Below are positions 1-9,141 of a stretch of DNA of 64,000 nt, piece by piece. The stretch lies in NCBI GenBank assembly GCA_029237915.1, contig JAQWHD010000016.1, positions 1 to 64,000 on the forward strand, written 5' to 3'. The position numbers and the translations under genes were made by a program. Position 1 is the first letter of the stretch; each line of letters opens with the position of its first letter. The notes under the pieces were generated by a model that saw only the letters and a program-made list of their open reading frames with translations, ran no database searches and was not told where the DNA came from. The DNA comes from Thalassotalea sp. Its GTDB lineage: Bacteria; Pseudomonadota; Gammaproteobacteria; Enterobacterales; Alteromonadaceae.

Positions 1-158
1 ATTTGTGATGAGCTGTAATTTCTTTACTTGTAATTGTTTTTGATGTGTTTTTAAAGCGATCTAATTTGTTTTTATGGCTTTATTTTACTCGCTCTAACAA
101 GCTATTTCCTTATAGTAATGCCATCAAAAATTATTATATTGAGTAGTCGAGTTAAATA

Positions 159-1430
159 ATGAACAGTATAAAAAATTCTTTATCAGCCAGAGTGTTTGTT
201 GGTCTGATTTTAGGTTTAACCATAGGTACTCTAATCCAGTACGCAGTTCCACCAACATGGGCAATCGGTACATTCACCTTAGAAGCTTCACAAGGCTTTG
301 GTGGCATGTTCGTTAAAATGATCCAGCTCATCGTTGTGCCATTAGTATTCTTTTCAATTGCTAGCGGTATTTGTGAGTTAAAAGATTTATCTAGCTTTGG
401 CCGTTTAGGTTCAAAGACTTTTGGTTTGTATGTACTTAATACTATTGTTGCAATTGGCGCGACACTGCTATTAGTTTTATGGCTAAAACCAGGCACAGGT
501 GTTGATTTAGGGATTATGTCTGAATCGGTTAAACTTGCTGCGACTGAGCCACCAAGCATGTGGCAGATGGTGGTAAATATTGTTCCATCTAACCCATTTA
601 GAGCGTTTGTTGATGGTGATATGCTACAAATTATCTTTATGGCAATTATGACTGGTATTGCAATTCAGTCATTGGGCGATCAAAGCGGTCCTGCTAACCG
701 AGCCTTTAAAGTAGGTAACGAAGTAATGATGAAACTAATTACCTTAGTGATGTCATTAGCCCCATACGGTGTATTTTTCTTAATGATCACCTTAGGCGGA
801 ACACTCGATACTTCTAAAATGTTAGCTGTAGCCGGTTACATTGCATTAGTTGTTGGTATGTTCATTCTTATGTTTATGGTTATTTACCCAACAGTCGTTT
901 ACTTCACAACGGGCATAAAACCACTAGTCTTTATTAAGCATATTCGTGAGCAAATCATGTTCTCGTTATCGTCAGCTAGTTCTAATGCAACTATTCCAGT
1001 AACTATGAAAACTGTGCAAAACATTGGTGTTTCTAAATCAATTGCCGGTTTTGGTGTGCCACTTGGCGCAACTATGAATATGTCTGGTGCAGCAGTGTAC
1101 ACAACAATTGCGGTAATGTTTGTGGCTAACGCATACGGCATGCCTCTAGAGATGAACCAAATGCTACCATTAGCTTTTACCGTTCTATTACTTAGTATCG
1201 GTGCTGGCGGTGTTCCAGGTGGCGGTATCGTGTCAATCGGTATTTGTTTACACACCTTTGGTTTGCCAATTGAAGCGTTAGCGATTGTTGCTGCTGTTGA
1301 CCGTATTTGTGATATGTTTTGTACGACTGCCAACGTAGTAGGTGACACAGCTATTAATACCATCGTTGCTAAAACTGAAGGTGAAATTTCAGCTGAGAAT
1401 GCTGAAAATAACTTGCAAATTGTTGCTTAG
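159..1430 (+). CDS. Dicarboxylate/amino acid:cation symporter (DAACS family)
   Basis: Secondary transporter of the SLC1/GltP-DctA type that moves dicarboxylates or acidic/neutral amino acids with H+ or Na+ across the inner membrane. The 423 residues are hydrophobic throughout and carry the family landmarks in order: a serine-rich re-entrant hairpin (SSASSNATIP, about residue 272), the TM7 motif NMSGAA (about 308; GltP has NMDGT here), a glycine-rich second hairpin (GAGGVPGGG) and the TM8 substrate segment (VDRICDMFCTTANVVGDT). Length is normal. The D-to-S change in the TM7 motif suggests altered cation or substrate preference, so I give no gene symbol. It appears monocistronic. The ATG at 159 has no strong Shine-Dalgarno sequence. 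Family is certain; substrate is not. Confidence 0.9.
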   Translation: MNSIKNSLSARVFVGLILGLTIGTLIQYAVPPTWAIGTFTLEASQGFGGMFVKMIQLIVVPLVFFSIASGICELKDLSSFGRLGSKTFGLYVLNTIVAIGATLLLVLWLKPGTGVDLGIMSESVKLAATEPPSMWQMVVNIVPSNPFRAFVDGDMLQIIFMAIMTGIAIQSLGDQSGPANRAFKVGNEVMMKLITLVMSLAPYGVFFLMITLGGTLDTSKMLAVAGYIALVVGMFILMFMVIYPTVVYFTTGIKPLVFIKHIREQIMFSLSSASSNATIPVTMKTVQNIGVSKSIAGFGVPLGATMNMSGAAVYTTIAVMFVANAYGMPLEMNQMLPLAFTVLLLSIGAGGVPGGGIVSIGICLHTFGLPIEALAIVAAVDRICDMFCTTANVVGDTAINTIVAKTEGEISAENAENNLQIVA

Positions 1431-1544
1431 TTTTAGCCTGTTTTAGTGGTTTATTGAGTAAACGATGAAGTGAAATCAGTTTTATACTCTGGTTTTATTC
1501 GGGTTTTACTCTTTTAAATATATTTAATCGCGTGAATGCATAGG

Positions 1545-1593
1545 ACAGGAAAACGAGTCTGTATAGTCGCTTAACTCGTATATAAGATCCTGT
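1545..1593. other. Nested inverted repeat in the 258-bp DAACS-ndk gap
   Basis: ACAGGA (1545-1550) pairs with TCCTGT (1588-1593), and inside it ACGAGT (1553-1558) pairs with ACTCGT (1574-1579), giving a two-tier hairpin with a 15-nt loop. No T-run follows, so it is not a typical terminator. It could be a short RNA structure or a remnant of a dispersed repeat. Nothing else is evident in the gap apart from the ndk -10 region. Confidence 0.35.
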
Positions 1594-1640
1594 TAACCAA
1601 AGACAACAAATTAGTTAATGTAATTTGTTTGAAATTGCTC

Positions 1641-1646
1641 TATAAT
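1641..1646 (+). promoter_or_regulatory. Probable -10 box for ndk
   Basis: A perfect TATAAT sits 42 nt upstream of the ndk start. No good -35 hexamer lies at 16-18 bp spacing. The ndk ribosome binding site is GAGG at 1678-1681. Confidence 0.4.
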
Positions 1647-1688
1647 TCGCGCCAAATTTTTGACTATAAATCTAATTGAGGGCTTATC

Positions 1689-2120
1689 ATGGCTATCGAA
1701 CGTACTTTTTCTATCGTAAAACCAGACGCAGTTGCTAAAAACGTAATCGGCGCTATCTACAACCGTTTTGAATCTGCAGGTCTTAAGATCGTTGCAGCTA
1801 AAATGATCCACTTAAGCCGTGAAAAAGCTGAAGGTTTCTACGCAGAACACTCTGAGCGTCCATTCTTTGGTGCTTTAGTTGACTTCATGACTTCAGGTCC
1901 TGTTATGGTTCAAGTTTTAGAAGGCGAAAACGCTGTTCTTAAAAACCGTGAAATCATGGGCGCTACTAACCCTGCTGAAGCATTAGCTGGTACTTTACGT
2001 CACGATTACGCTGAATCAATCGACGAAAACGCATGTCACGGTTCTGATGCTTTAGAATCAGCTGCACGCGAAATTGCTTACTTCTTCTCAGACGAAGAAG
2101 TTTGTTCACGTACTCGTTAA
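1689..2120 (+). CDS. ndk: Nucleoside diphosphate kinase
   Basis: Transfers the gamma-phosphate of ATP to nucleoside diphosphates through a phosphohistidine, balancing (d)NTP pools in the cytoplasm. The 143-residue protein has the canonical length and fold signatures: N-terminal [12 protein letters not shown], and the active-site segment NACHGSD with the catalytic His at 117, the same number as in E. coli. A Cys precedes the active His where E. coli has Val. The start is supported by GAGG 8 nt upstream. A strong hairpin follows the gene, so it is probably transcribed alone. Confidence 0.98.
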   Translation: MAIERTFSIVKPDAVAKNVIGAIYNRFESAGLKIVAAKMIHLSREKAEGFYAEHSERPFFGALVDFMTSGPVMVQVLEGENAVLKNREIMGATNPAEALAGTLRHDYAESIDENACHGSDALESAAREIAYFFSDEEVCSRTR

Positions 2121-2171
2121 TTTAAACGAAATACGTTAATACTAGCAACTTCACTGTTTGCTTAGTATGCG

Positions 2172-2211
2172 AAAGGATTTTACTGAATTCAGTAAAGTCC
2201 TTTTGTTTTTT
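2172..2211 (+). terminator. Rho-independent terminator of ndk
   Basis: AAAGGA (2172-2177) pairs with TCCTTT (2198-2203). The enclosed 18-bp segment TTTACTGAATTCAGTAAA is itself a perfect palindrome, and a T-rich tract follows (2201-2211). The right half is repeated in inverse orientation at 2243-2262, allowing an alternative, larger hairpin. Confidence 0.75.
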
Positions 2212-2262
2212 CTACCTCTTTAAAAAATAACCAAAGAATTAGAGAAAAAACAAAAGGACTTT
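2194..2262. repeat. 20-bp perfect inverted repeat overlapping the ndk terminator
   Basis: The 20 bases at 2194-2213 are exactly complementary to those at 2243-2262 (core AAGTCCTTTTG / CAAAAGGACTT), separated by about 29 bases. The left arm is also the 3' arm of the ndk terminator, so the two hairpins exclude each other. Confidence 0.6.
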
Positions 2263-2319
2263 TATCAATCACCTAGCGATATGCTTAACGATTGTTAACA
2301 AAGTTATAACGTGGCTAAA

Positions 2320-2348
2320 TTGTTTCACTTGCATGAAAAGTGTACAAT
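2320..2348 (+). promoter_or_regulatory. Predicted sigma-70 promoter of rlmN
   Basis: TTGTTT (2320-2325) and TACAAT (2343-2348) are separated by exactly 17 bp and lie 33 nt upstream of the rlmN start. The -10 matches consensus at 5 of 6 positions; the -35 is weak. Confidence 0.5.
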
Positions 2349-2380
2349 TGCGCTCCTAGATATTAAGTAAAGAGATACAC

Positions 2381-3523
2381 ATGACCGACACCGCTATGCA
2401 AAACCAGGCTGTTAAAAAGGTTAATTTATTAAACTTTGATCATCAAATGATGCGCGAGTTTTTTGAGTCAATTGGCGAAAAAGCTTTCCGTGCTGACCAA
2501 GTAATGAAATGGATCTACCATTTTGGTTACGAAAATTTTGAGCAAATGACCAACCTTAATAAAGGCTTGAAGCAAAAGCTTGAACGATTATGTGAAATCA
2601 AAGCTCCGACTATCTCTGAAAAACAAGTTTCAGAAGATGGCACCATTAAGTACGCATTATTACTTGAAGGCGGTCAAGAAGTTGAAACCGTATGGATCCC
2701 AGAGAAAGAACGCGCTACTTTGTGTGTCTCTTCACAAGTGGGTTGTGCGCTAGAGTGTACATTCTGTGCTACAGCTACCCAAGGTTTTAACCGAAATTTA
2801 TCTGTATCTGAAATTATCGGCCAAGTATGGCGTGTTGCTAATGATATCGGCGCGACTCGTATTGCCGGTACTCGTCCTATTACCAACATCGTAATGATGG
2901 GAATGGGTGAGCCATTATTAAATATGAAAAATTTAATCCCTTCATTAGATACGTTTTTAAATGATTTAGGTTATGGCTTATCGAAACGCCGCGTAACCGT
3001 AAGTACGTCTGGTGTTGTGCCTGCTCTTGCAATGTTAAAAGAGAAAATTGATTGTGCTTTAGCTATTTCCGTTCATGCGCCAGATAACGCTTTACGTGAT
3101 GTATTAGTTCCAATCAACAAAAAGTACCCATTAGAAACTTTCTTAGCGGCAAGTCGCGACTATATCGATGGCTCAAAAGCTAATAAGCAAGTGACGGTAG
3201 AGTACGTAATGCTTGACCATGTTAATGACTCAACTGAGCAAGCACATGAGTTAGCAAAAGTTCTTGAAGGTACGCCAAGTAAAATTAACTTAATACCGTT
3301 TAACCCATACCCAGGTTCACCATACTCAAGACCTAGTAATTCTCGTATCGATAGATTCGATAAAGTCCTGCAAAGTTATGGTCTTACCGTGATCACTCGT
3401 CGCCCTCGTGGTGAAGATATTGATGCGGCATGTGGGCAGTTAGCTGGCGATGTTTTTGATAGAACAAAAAGATCTGTAAAAAATAAAGAGCAAGTGGGCG
3501 ATCTTTCCGTAAAAATGGTGTAA
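2381..3523 (+). CDS. rlmN: Dual-specificity 23S rRNA/tRNA adenine C2-methyltransferase
   Basis: Radical-SAM enzyme that methylates C2 of A2503 in 23S rRNA and A37 of some tRNAs, tuning decoding accuracy. The 380-residue sequence has the radical-SAM cluster CALECTFC (Cys122, 126, 129), the upstream conserved Cys115, and the acceptor Cys351 in DAACGQL used to form the methyl-carrying intermediate. It has its own promoter and is the first gene of the conserved rlmN-pilW-rodZ-ispG-hisS-yfgM-bamB-der order found across Gammaproteobacteria. Confidence 0.98.
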   Translation: MTDTAMQNQAVKKVNLLNFDHQMMREFFESIGEKAFRADQVMKWIYHFGYENFEQMTNLNKGLKQKLERLCEIKAPTISEKQVSEDGTIKYALLLEGGQEVETVWIPEKERATLCVSSQVGCALECTFCATATQGFNRNLSVSEIIGQVWRVANDIGATRIAGTRPITNIVMMGMGEPLLNMKNLIPSLDTFLNDLGYGLSKRRVTVSTSGVVPALAMLKEKIDCALAISVHAPDNALRDVLVPINKKYPLETFLAASRDYIDGSKANKQVTVEYVMLDHVNDSTEQAHELAKVLEGTPSKINLIPFNPYPGSPYSRPSNSRIDRFDKVLQSYGLTVITRRPRGEDIDAACGQLAGDVFDRTKRSVKNKEQVGDLSVKMV

Positions 3524-3599
3524 TTTATTATCTGCGCCATCAATAGTGATACTATGGTGGCGAAAATAATAATAATGACTGCATCAGCTGGAAGACCCA

Positions 3600-4952
3600 A
3601 TGCCAAAATTAGTGAAAAAACCAATAGAGCAACTAGGAAAGGTTGCTTTAGTTATTTTATCTTTAGGCTCATTAAGTGCCTGTGTTACGCAAAATTTCGC
3701 AGAAGAAAAACCTGTTGTTGAACGTGATTACAGTGATACTCAAATTGCTCGTACTCGTATCTCTTTAGCCTTAGGTTATTTGCAAATGGGTAATATGACT
3801 CAAGCAAAATATAACCTCGAAAAAGCTAAACAATTTTCTCCTGATTTACCTGACGTTTATACGGCATTTGCTCATTATTATGAAACTGTAGGTGAGTTTG
3901 AACAAACAGAAGAAGCCTACTTACAAGCGCTGTCTTTGGCTGATGATAATGCTGATACCTTAAACAATTTTGGTGTGTTTTTATGTCGCCAAGGTCGAGT
4001 AGATGAAGCTGAAACTCATTTTATGAGAGCAATCGAAGTACCTACTTATGTAAATGTATCTGCAACCTATGAAAATATTGCACTGTGTCATTTAAAAGAA
4101 GGTAATTTTGACAAAGCCGAAAAAGCATTAAATCGAAGTATTTTACATAGCCCAAACAGTGCCTCAAGCTTGTTGCAAATGGCACAAATTCAATATGCCA
4201 AAGGGCAATATAAAAAAAGCTCTGACTATTTAGGGCGCTTTGAATTAGCCACTCGTCGATTTACTCCGCAAGCTATTGCATTAGCGTATAAAGTAAATAA
4301 AAAAATGGGCAATAAAGAGGTCGCCGATAGCTACGGCACTATGTTGTTAAAAATGTTCCCTGATTCACAACAAGCGCAAGCATTTATTGATAATGGCTTA
4401 GTTCAAATTGAAGCTGATAATTTAGCGATGGAATATCGTAAATATCGCTTAATTAAATCAGGCGTGAAAATTAACAAAAAACCTATAGTGGTCACTCGCA
4501 AGGGATCTTCCCAAAACGAAGCGTTTAAACAAACGCCACCGACTATGTTGGCAACGGATAATAAATTAGTTGCGGATGCAACTATTGCCAAACAAACAGG
4601 TCAAAGTATTGCTAGCAATAGCCAAATTGATAAACAGAGTAAACCTGTAGCTGCAAGTAACACTGCAACGCCAACCACGACTCAGAGTAAACCTGTTAGT
4701 GCGCCAGCAGCAAATGTAGCAAGCAATGTTACAACAACACAAAGCCCTGCTAAGCAACTAGCTTCAGTTAAGCCAGCTTTGCCTAGTGTTAATGCCGTGG
4801 TCGATTACCCGGTACATGTAGTTGAAAAAGGTGAAAACCTTTATCAAGTATCATTAAAATATAATATTATGATCAGCAGTTTACGCCGCTGGAATGATTT
4901 AAAAGAAGAAACTATCCACGTTGGACAAGTACTTAGATTAACAAAACCTTAA
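3600..4952 (+). CDS. pilW: Type IV pilus assembly lipoprotein PilW/PilF with C-terminal LysM
   Basis: Outer-membrane lipoprotein pilotin needed for secretin multimerisation in type IV pili. It starts with a lipoprotein signal (lipobox LSAC, Cys28), followed by about six TPR units (residues 45-290) such as ALGYLQMGNMTQAKYNLEKA. Unlike the roughly 250-residue PilF/PilW of Pseudomonas and relatives, this protein has 450 residues. A Ser/Thr/Ala/Gln-rich linker (about 300-400) leads to a LysM domain (404-449, starting VHVVEKGENLYQVS) expected to bind peptidoglycan. It lies between rlmN and rodZ, the standard position of this gene. The fusion is directly visible; its role in anchoring the pilus machine to the wall is inference. 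Confidence 0.93.
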   Translation: MPKLVKKPIEQLGKVALVILSLGSLSACVTQNFAEEKPVVERDYSDTQIARTRISLALGYLQMGNMTQAKYNLEKAKQFSPDLPDVYTAFAHYYETVGEFEQTEEAYLQALSLADDNADTLNNFGVFLCRQGRVDEAETHFMRAIEVPTYVNVSATYENIALCHLKEGNFDKAEKALNRSILHSPNSASSLLQMAQIQYAKGQYKKSSDYLGRFELATRRFTPQAIALAYKVNKKMGNKEVADSYGTMLLKMFPDSQQAQAFIDNGLVQIEADNLAMEYRKYRLIKSGVKINKKPIVVTRKGSSQNEAFKQTPPTMLATDNKLVADATIAKQTGQSIASNSQIDKQSKPVAASNTATPTTTQSKPVSAPAANVASNVTTTQSPAKQLASVKPALPSVNAVVDYPVHVVEKGENLYQVSLKYNIMISSLRRWNDLKEETIHVGQVLRLTKP

Positions 4953-4965
4953 GTTAGAAGAGATT

Positions 4966-5910
4966 ATGAGTAATACGCAACAACCTATTGATATTAACGA
5001 TGATGAAGTTTTAATAGGACCAGGTCAAATCTTGCACGATGCCCGCATTGAGCAAGGTTTAACTGAACAACAAGTCGCAAAACATTTAAATTTACGCCCT
5101 ATGTTAATAGGTCAAATAGAGAAAAATGAATTTGATTCTACGACTCCTGAAATTTTTGTCCGTGGCTATTTAAAGAATTTTGCCAAATATGTTGGAGCGA
5201 ATGAAACTGAAGTTTTAGCAAGCTATCAATCATTAACTATAGCGCGTCATCAAGGCACGCAAATGCAAAGCTTCTCGCAAGTTACTCGCCAAAAAGCTGA
5301 AAATAACCGCTTAATGATGATCATTTATTTTATCATTTTTGTATTAGTTAGCCTTACAGTGGTGTGGTGGATACAAGATGCGAATAAGAAAACAATTGAA
5401 GAGCCTGTTGCCCAGCAAAATATTGTTGAAAAAATTGACGACAATCCTACTTCTGCAGCAGACGAAGTAGAGCTCACCGACAGTGTTGAAAGCTCGGATG
5501 ATAACGCCGTTAATGAGTTGCAACCTGCTATTGAAAACTCTAATTCAACGCAAGATACAGTAAATACAACGCCTTCATCAGGCGCGATTCCGGCAGAGCA
5601 AAGCTTAGTCGTTATTACCAATCACCCAATGAGCAACATCAGTTCTGAACACGAAAATATCACCCCATTAGAAACCTTTGTGTTTGATTTTGTTGGTGAT
5701 TGTTGGGTTAATATCTTTGACGCCAATGGCGACCGCCTGGCTTGGGGTATTAAACGTGCCGATTATAAAATGACATTAACGGGCAAAGCGCCATTTACCA
5801 TCACCTTAGGTAAACCAGAATTAGTGTCAATAGAGTATAATAAAGAAACTGTCGATCTTAGTCAGTTTTTACCGGGTCAAATTGCAAAGTTTGTTTGGCC
5901 AAAAGCGTAA
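4966..5910 (+). CDS. rodZ: Cytoskeleton protein RodZ
   Basis: Bitopic inner-membrane protein that links MreB filaments to the elongasome and so maintains rod shape. Domains: cytoplasmic Xre-type helix-turn-helix (about 18-90, GQILHDARIEQGLTEQQVA), basic juxtamembrane segment, one membrane helix (about 116-135), acidic low-complexity periplasmic linker (140-235) and a C-terminal DUF4115 beta domain (about 240-313, CWVNIFDANGDRLAWG). The start follows an AGAAGAG ribosome binding site 13 nt after pilW, so the two are probably co-transcribed. Confidence 0.95.
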   Translation: MSNTQQPIDINDDEVLIGPGQILHDARIEQGLTEQQVAKHLNLRPMLIGQIEKNEFDSTTPEIFVRGYLKNFAKYVGANETEVLASYQSLTIARHQGTQMQSFSQVTRQKAENNRLMMIIYFIIFVLVSLTVVWWIQDANKKTIEEPVAQQNIVEKIDDNPTSAADEVELTDSVESSDDNAVNELQPAIENSNSTQDTVNTTPSSGAIPAEQSLVVITNHPMSNISSEHENITPLETFVFDFVGDCWVNIFDANGDRLAWGIKRADYKMTLTGKAPFTITLGKPELVSIEYNKETVDLSQFLPGQIAKFVWPKA

Positions 5911-5940
5911 CGAGTACTTAGAAAATAATATTGAGTTTTT

Positions 5941-7056
5941 ATGTTTAGTGAATCACCAATAAAACGTCGAGTATCCACCCAAGTCATGGTGGGTAATGTT
6001 CCTGTTGGCGGCGGTGCACCAATTGCCGTGCAATCGATGACCAACACTTTAACAACAGATGTTGCAGCGACTGTTGCGCAAATCAAAGCACTAGAAAATG
6101 TCGGTGCTGATATTGTTCGAGTGAGTGTACCAACAATGGATGCGGCCGAAGCATTCAAACTAATCAAACAACAAGTGGATGTACCTTTAGTGGCAGACAT
6201 TCACTTTGATTACCGTATCGCCTTAAAAGTGGCTGAGTACGGTGTTGATTGTTTACGTATAAACCCTGGCAACATAGGTAATGAAAATCGCATTCGCTCT
6301 GTAGTAGAAGCGGCGCGTGATAAAAACATTCCTATTCGTATCGGTGTTAATGGCGGTTCATTAGAGAAAGACATTCAAGAAAAATACACCGAGCCAAATC
6401 CTGAAGCATTATTAGAATCAGCAATGCGTCATGTTGATATTCTTGACCGACTTAACTTTGATCAATTCAAAGTAAGCGTCAAAGCATCAGATGTATTCTT
6501 AGCTGTTGGCGCGTATCGTTTATTAGCCAAACAAATTAATAACCCATTACATCTTGGTATCACCGAAGCTGGCGGCTTTCGATCTGGTGCGGTAAAGTCT
6601 GCTGTAGGTCTAGGTTTATTATTGTCAGAAGGTATTGGCGATACCATTCGTATTTCTTTAGCGGCAGACCCTATTGAAGAAATCAAAGTTGGCTTTGATA
6701 TTTTAAAATCACTTCGCTTGCGTAGCCGTGGCATTAACTTTATTGCTTGCCCAAGTTGTTCTCGTCAAGAGTTTGACGTGATCTCAACGGTAAACGCACT
6801 TGAAGAGCGTTTAGAAGATTTAATTACCCCAATGGATGTGTCGATTATTGGCTGTGTGGTTAATGGCCCGGGTGAAGCGTTAATCTCAGATCTTGGTTTA
6901 ACCGGCAGTGCCCGCAAAAGTGGTTTTTATTTAGATGGTGAACGCCAACGTGAGCGCATTGATAACACCGATATTGTTGACCAGTTAGAAACAAAAATTC
7001 GTGCCCGTGCGCAGATGTTAGATAAAGAAAACCAAATCGAAATAAAAGAAGTTTAA
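5941..7056 (+). CDS. ispG: 4-hydroxy-3-methylbut-2-en-1-yl diphosphate synthase
   Basis: Fe-S enzyme of the MEP isoprenoid pathway that converts methylerythritol cyclodiphosphate to HMBPP using flavodoxin as electron donor. The 371 residues contain a TIM-barrel N-terminal domain ([26 protein letters not shown]) and the [4Fe-4S] ligands Cys270, Cys273 ([11 protein letters not shown]) and Cys305 with the conserved Glu312 ([10 protein letters not shown]). The cysteine numbering matches E. coli IspG, which supports the ATG at 5941. It lies 30 nt downstream of rodZ. Confidence 0.98.
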   Translation: MFSESPIKRRVSTQVMVGNVPVGGGAPIAVQSMTNTLTTDVAATVAQIKALENVGADIVRVSVPTMDAAEAFKLIKQQVDVPLVADIHFDYRIALKVAEYGVDCLRINPGNIGNENRIRSVVEAARDKNIPIRIGVNGGSLEKDIQEKYTEPNPEALLESAMRHVDILDRLNFDQFKVSVKASDVFLAVGAYRLLAKQINNPLHLGITEAGGFRSGAVKSAVGLGLLLSEGIGDTIRISLAADPIEEIKVGFDILKSLRLRSRGINFIACPSCSRQEFDVISTVNALEERLEDLITPMDVSIIGCVVNGPGEALISDLGLTGSARKSGFYLDGERQRERIDNTDIVDQLETKIRARAQMLDKENQIEIKEV

Positions 7057-7107
7057 TTTTCGATTATAGGTTAAAGAATTTATTGGCGGCTATGTGCGCT
7101 AATGTGT

Positions 7108-7136
7108 TTTACGATTAAGCACATTTAGCCTATAAT
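7108..7136 (+). promoter_or_regulatory. Predicted sigma-70 promoter of hisS
   Basis: TTTACG (7108-7113) and a perfect TATAAT (7131-7136) are 17 bp apart, about 70 nt upstream of the hisS start. An imperfect hairpin (around 7098-7130) overlaps the spacer and may be the ispG terminator. Confidence 0.55.
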
Positions 7137-7207
7137 GCCGCCTTTGTTTTAATAATTCCCTAATGGTCAATTTTTTGACGGTTAGATTTGCATAGAGAAC
7201 TACTTAA

Positions 7208-8488
7208 GTGAGTAAAGCAATTCAAGCGGTACGTGGCATGAACGATTGTTTGCCAGGCGAAACCAATAAATGGCAAATGGTCGAAGATGTACTTCGTCGT
7301 GTTGCTGGCAATTATGGTTACGCTGAAATCCGTATGCCGATAGTAGAGTCTACAGCACTTTTTAAACGCGGTATTGGTGAAGTAACCGACATCGTAGAAA
7401 AAGAAATGTATACCTTTGATGATCGAAATGGCGATAGTTTAACACTTCGACCAGAAGGTACTGCAAGTTGTGTTCGTGCTGGTAACCAGAATGGTTTGTT
7501 GTATAACCAAGAGCAACGCCTTTGGTATATGGGGCCTATGTTTAGACATGAACGCCCGCAAAAAGGACGTTACCGTCAGTTCCATCAATTTGGTATTGAA
7601 ACCTACGGTATTGCTAGCGCTGATATAGATGCAGAAGTAATTATGTTAAGTGCTCGTCTTTGGCGGGAACTTGGCATTGAAGAGTTTGTCACACTAGAGT
7701 TGAACTCATTAGGTTCAAACGAAGACAGAGCAAATTATCGCGATGCCTTGATTGCATTTTTAACGGCAAACGAAGACGCATTAGACGAAGATTCAAAACG
7801 TCGTATGCATGCTAACCCGTTACGTGTTTTAGATTCTAAAAATAAAGAGGTACAAGCCATATTGGTTAATGCCCCTAAGTTATCTGAATACTTAAGCGAA
7901 GAATCAAGCGAGCATTTTGCCAAGCTTTGTAGCCGATTAGATGCCGCGGGTATTAAGTATGTGATCAACGAACGTTTAGTGCGTGGCCTTGATTACTACA
8001 ATCGCACCGTATTTGAATGGGTAACTGATTCATTAGGCGCTCAAGGCACTGTGTGTGCTGGTGGCCGCTACGATGGTTTGGTTGAACAACTTGGTGGCAA
8101 GGGTACTCCTGCAGTAGGTTTTGCCTTAGGTATTGAGCGTTTAGTGCTAATGCTTACCGAGTTAGATAAGTTACAAAATATTCGAGCCACAACCGATGTT
8201 TATTTGGTTATGGTTGGCGAAAATGCCGATGCCGCAGGTGTTGCGCTTGCAGAACAATGGCGCGATGAAGTTAGCGATATACGCATTCAAGTACATTGTG
8301 GTGGCGGTAAGTTTAACAAACAAATGAAACGCGCAGATAAATCTGGTGCAGCGATTGCTATTATTTTAGGTGAGTCTGAAATTGAGCAACAGGTCGCGAC
8401 CATCAAATATTTACGTGAAAATAAAGAACAACAAAGCTTGCCACTCAATGAAGTAGCAGCGTTATTAACAGATTTAATTAAAGGGTAG
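7208..8488 (+). CDS. hisS: Histidyl-tRNA synthetase
   Basis: Class II aminoacyl-tRNA synthetase that charges tRNA-His. All class II and His-specific signatures are present: motif 2 region with [11 protein letters not shown], the HisA peptide [14 protein letters not shown], motif 3 [13 protein letters not shown], and a C-terminal anticodon-binding domain (about 330-426). Length 426 is normal. Translation starts at a GTG. The family-typical N-terminus [15 protein letters not shown] argues against the later ATG. The gene has its own promoter and is closely followed by yfgM and bamB. Confidence 0.98.
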   Translation: MSKAIQAVRGMNDCLPGETNKWQMVEDVLRRVAGNYGYAEIRMPIVESTALFKRGIGEVTDIVEKEMYTFDDRNGDSLTLRPEGTASCVRAGNQNGLLYNQEQRLWYMGPMFRHERPQKGRYRQFHQFGIETYGIASADIDAEVIMLSARLWRELGIEEFVTLELNSLGSNEDRANYRDALIAFLTANEDALDEDSKRRMHANPLRVLDSKNKEVQAILVNAPKLSEYLSEESSEHFAKLCSRLDAAGIKYVINERLVRGLDYYNRTVFEWVTDSLGAQGTVCAGGRYDGLVEQLGGKGTPAVGFALGIERLVLMLTELDKLQNIRATTDVYLVMVGENADAAGVALAEQWRDEVSDIRIQVHCGGGKFNKQMKRADKSGAAIAIILGESEIEQQVATIKYLRENKEQQSLPLNEVAALLTDLIKG

Positions 8489-8492
8489 TACT

Positions 8493-9131
8493 GTGGACGA
8501 TTTTCAAACTGAAGAACAACAAGTAGAATGGATTAAAAAGTTTTGGCATGAAAATGGTAATTCATTAATTGCCGGTTTAGTGATTGGTTTAGGTAGTTTT
8601 GTTGGTTTTAACTACTACCAAGATAGCCAAGTAGAAGCACAAGAAGCTTTATCTGCCGAATTTCAAGCTACGATGGAAAGCTTTGCTGCACAGGAAGATA
8701 ACTTCCGTACTAATGCCCAAGCATTTATCGATGCCAATAAAGAAAATAGCTACTCAGCATTTGCTGCGTTTGCACTAGCAAAAGATGCAAGCTCGCATCA
8801 AGATTGGGCTGGCGCACAAGCTCATTTAGAACAAGCTGCAACGTTAGCAAGTAGCGATAACATGAAAGCGATTGCTTACATTCGTTTAGCTCGAGTACAA
8901 ATTCAACAACAATCATACGCGGATGCGCTAGCAACGTTAGCAACACCTATGCCTGAATCATATGCGGCTTCGATTGAAGAAATTAAAGGTGATGCTTACC
9001 TATTACAAGGTAACAGTGAAGCAGCACGTACTGCATACCAAGCGTCTGCAGATGCCGGTGGTTTACAAACTAATCCTGCATTACAAATAAAAATTGATGA
9101 TTTAGCCGTAGCAATTACTACAGCAAACTAA
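8493..9131 (+). CDS. yfgM: YfgM, ancillary SecYEG translocon protein
   Basis: Single-pass inner-membrane protein with a periplasmic TPR-like domain; in E. coli it associates with SecYEG and PpiD and helps hand over secreted clients. The 212-residue sequence has a short acidic N-terminus, one membrane helix (about residues 25-42, LIAGLVIGLGSFVGFNYY) and helical repeats afterwards. It starts at GTG with AAAGGG upstream, only 4 nt after hisS, and precedes bamB by 10 nt. This is the conserved gene order. Confidence 0.93.
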   Translation: MDDFQTEEQQVEWIKKFWHENGNSLIAGLVIGLGSFVGFNYYQDSQVEAQEALSAEFQATMESFAAQEDNFRTNAQAFIDANKENSYSAFAAFALAKDASSHQDWAGAQAHLEQAATLASSDNMKAIAYIRLARVQIQQQSYADALATLATPMPESYAASIEEIKGDAYLLQGNSEAARTAYQASADAGGLQTNPALQIKIDDLAVAITTAN

Positions 9132-9141
9132 GGAAGCGTTA

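Noticed and set aside
899-1363. 154-residue minus-strand frame inside the DAACS gene
   Set aside because: It mirrors a well-conserved transporter on the other strand and has no ribosome binding site or family signature. The same holds for the other antisense frames in rodZ, ispG, the giant gene and the sulfatases.
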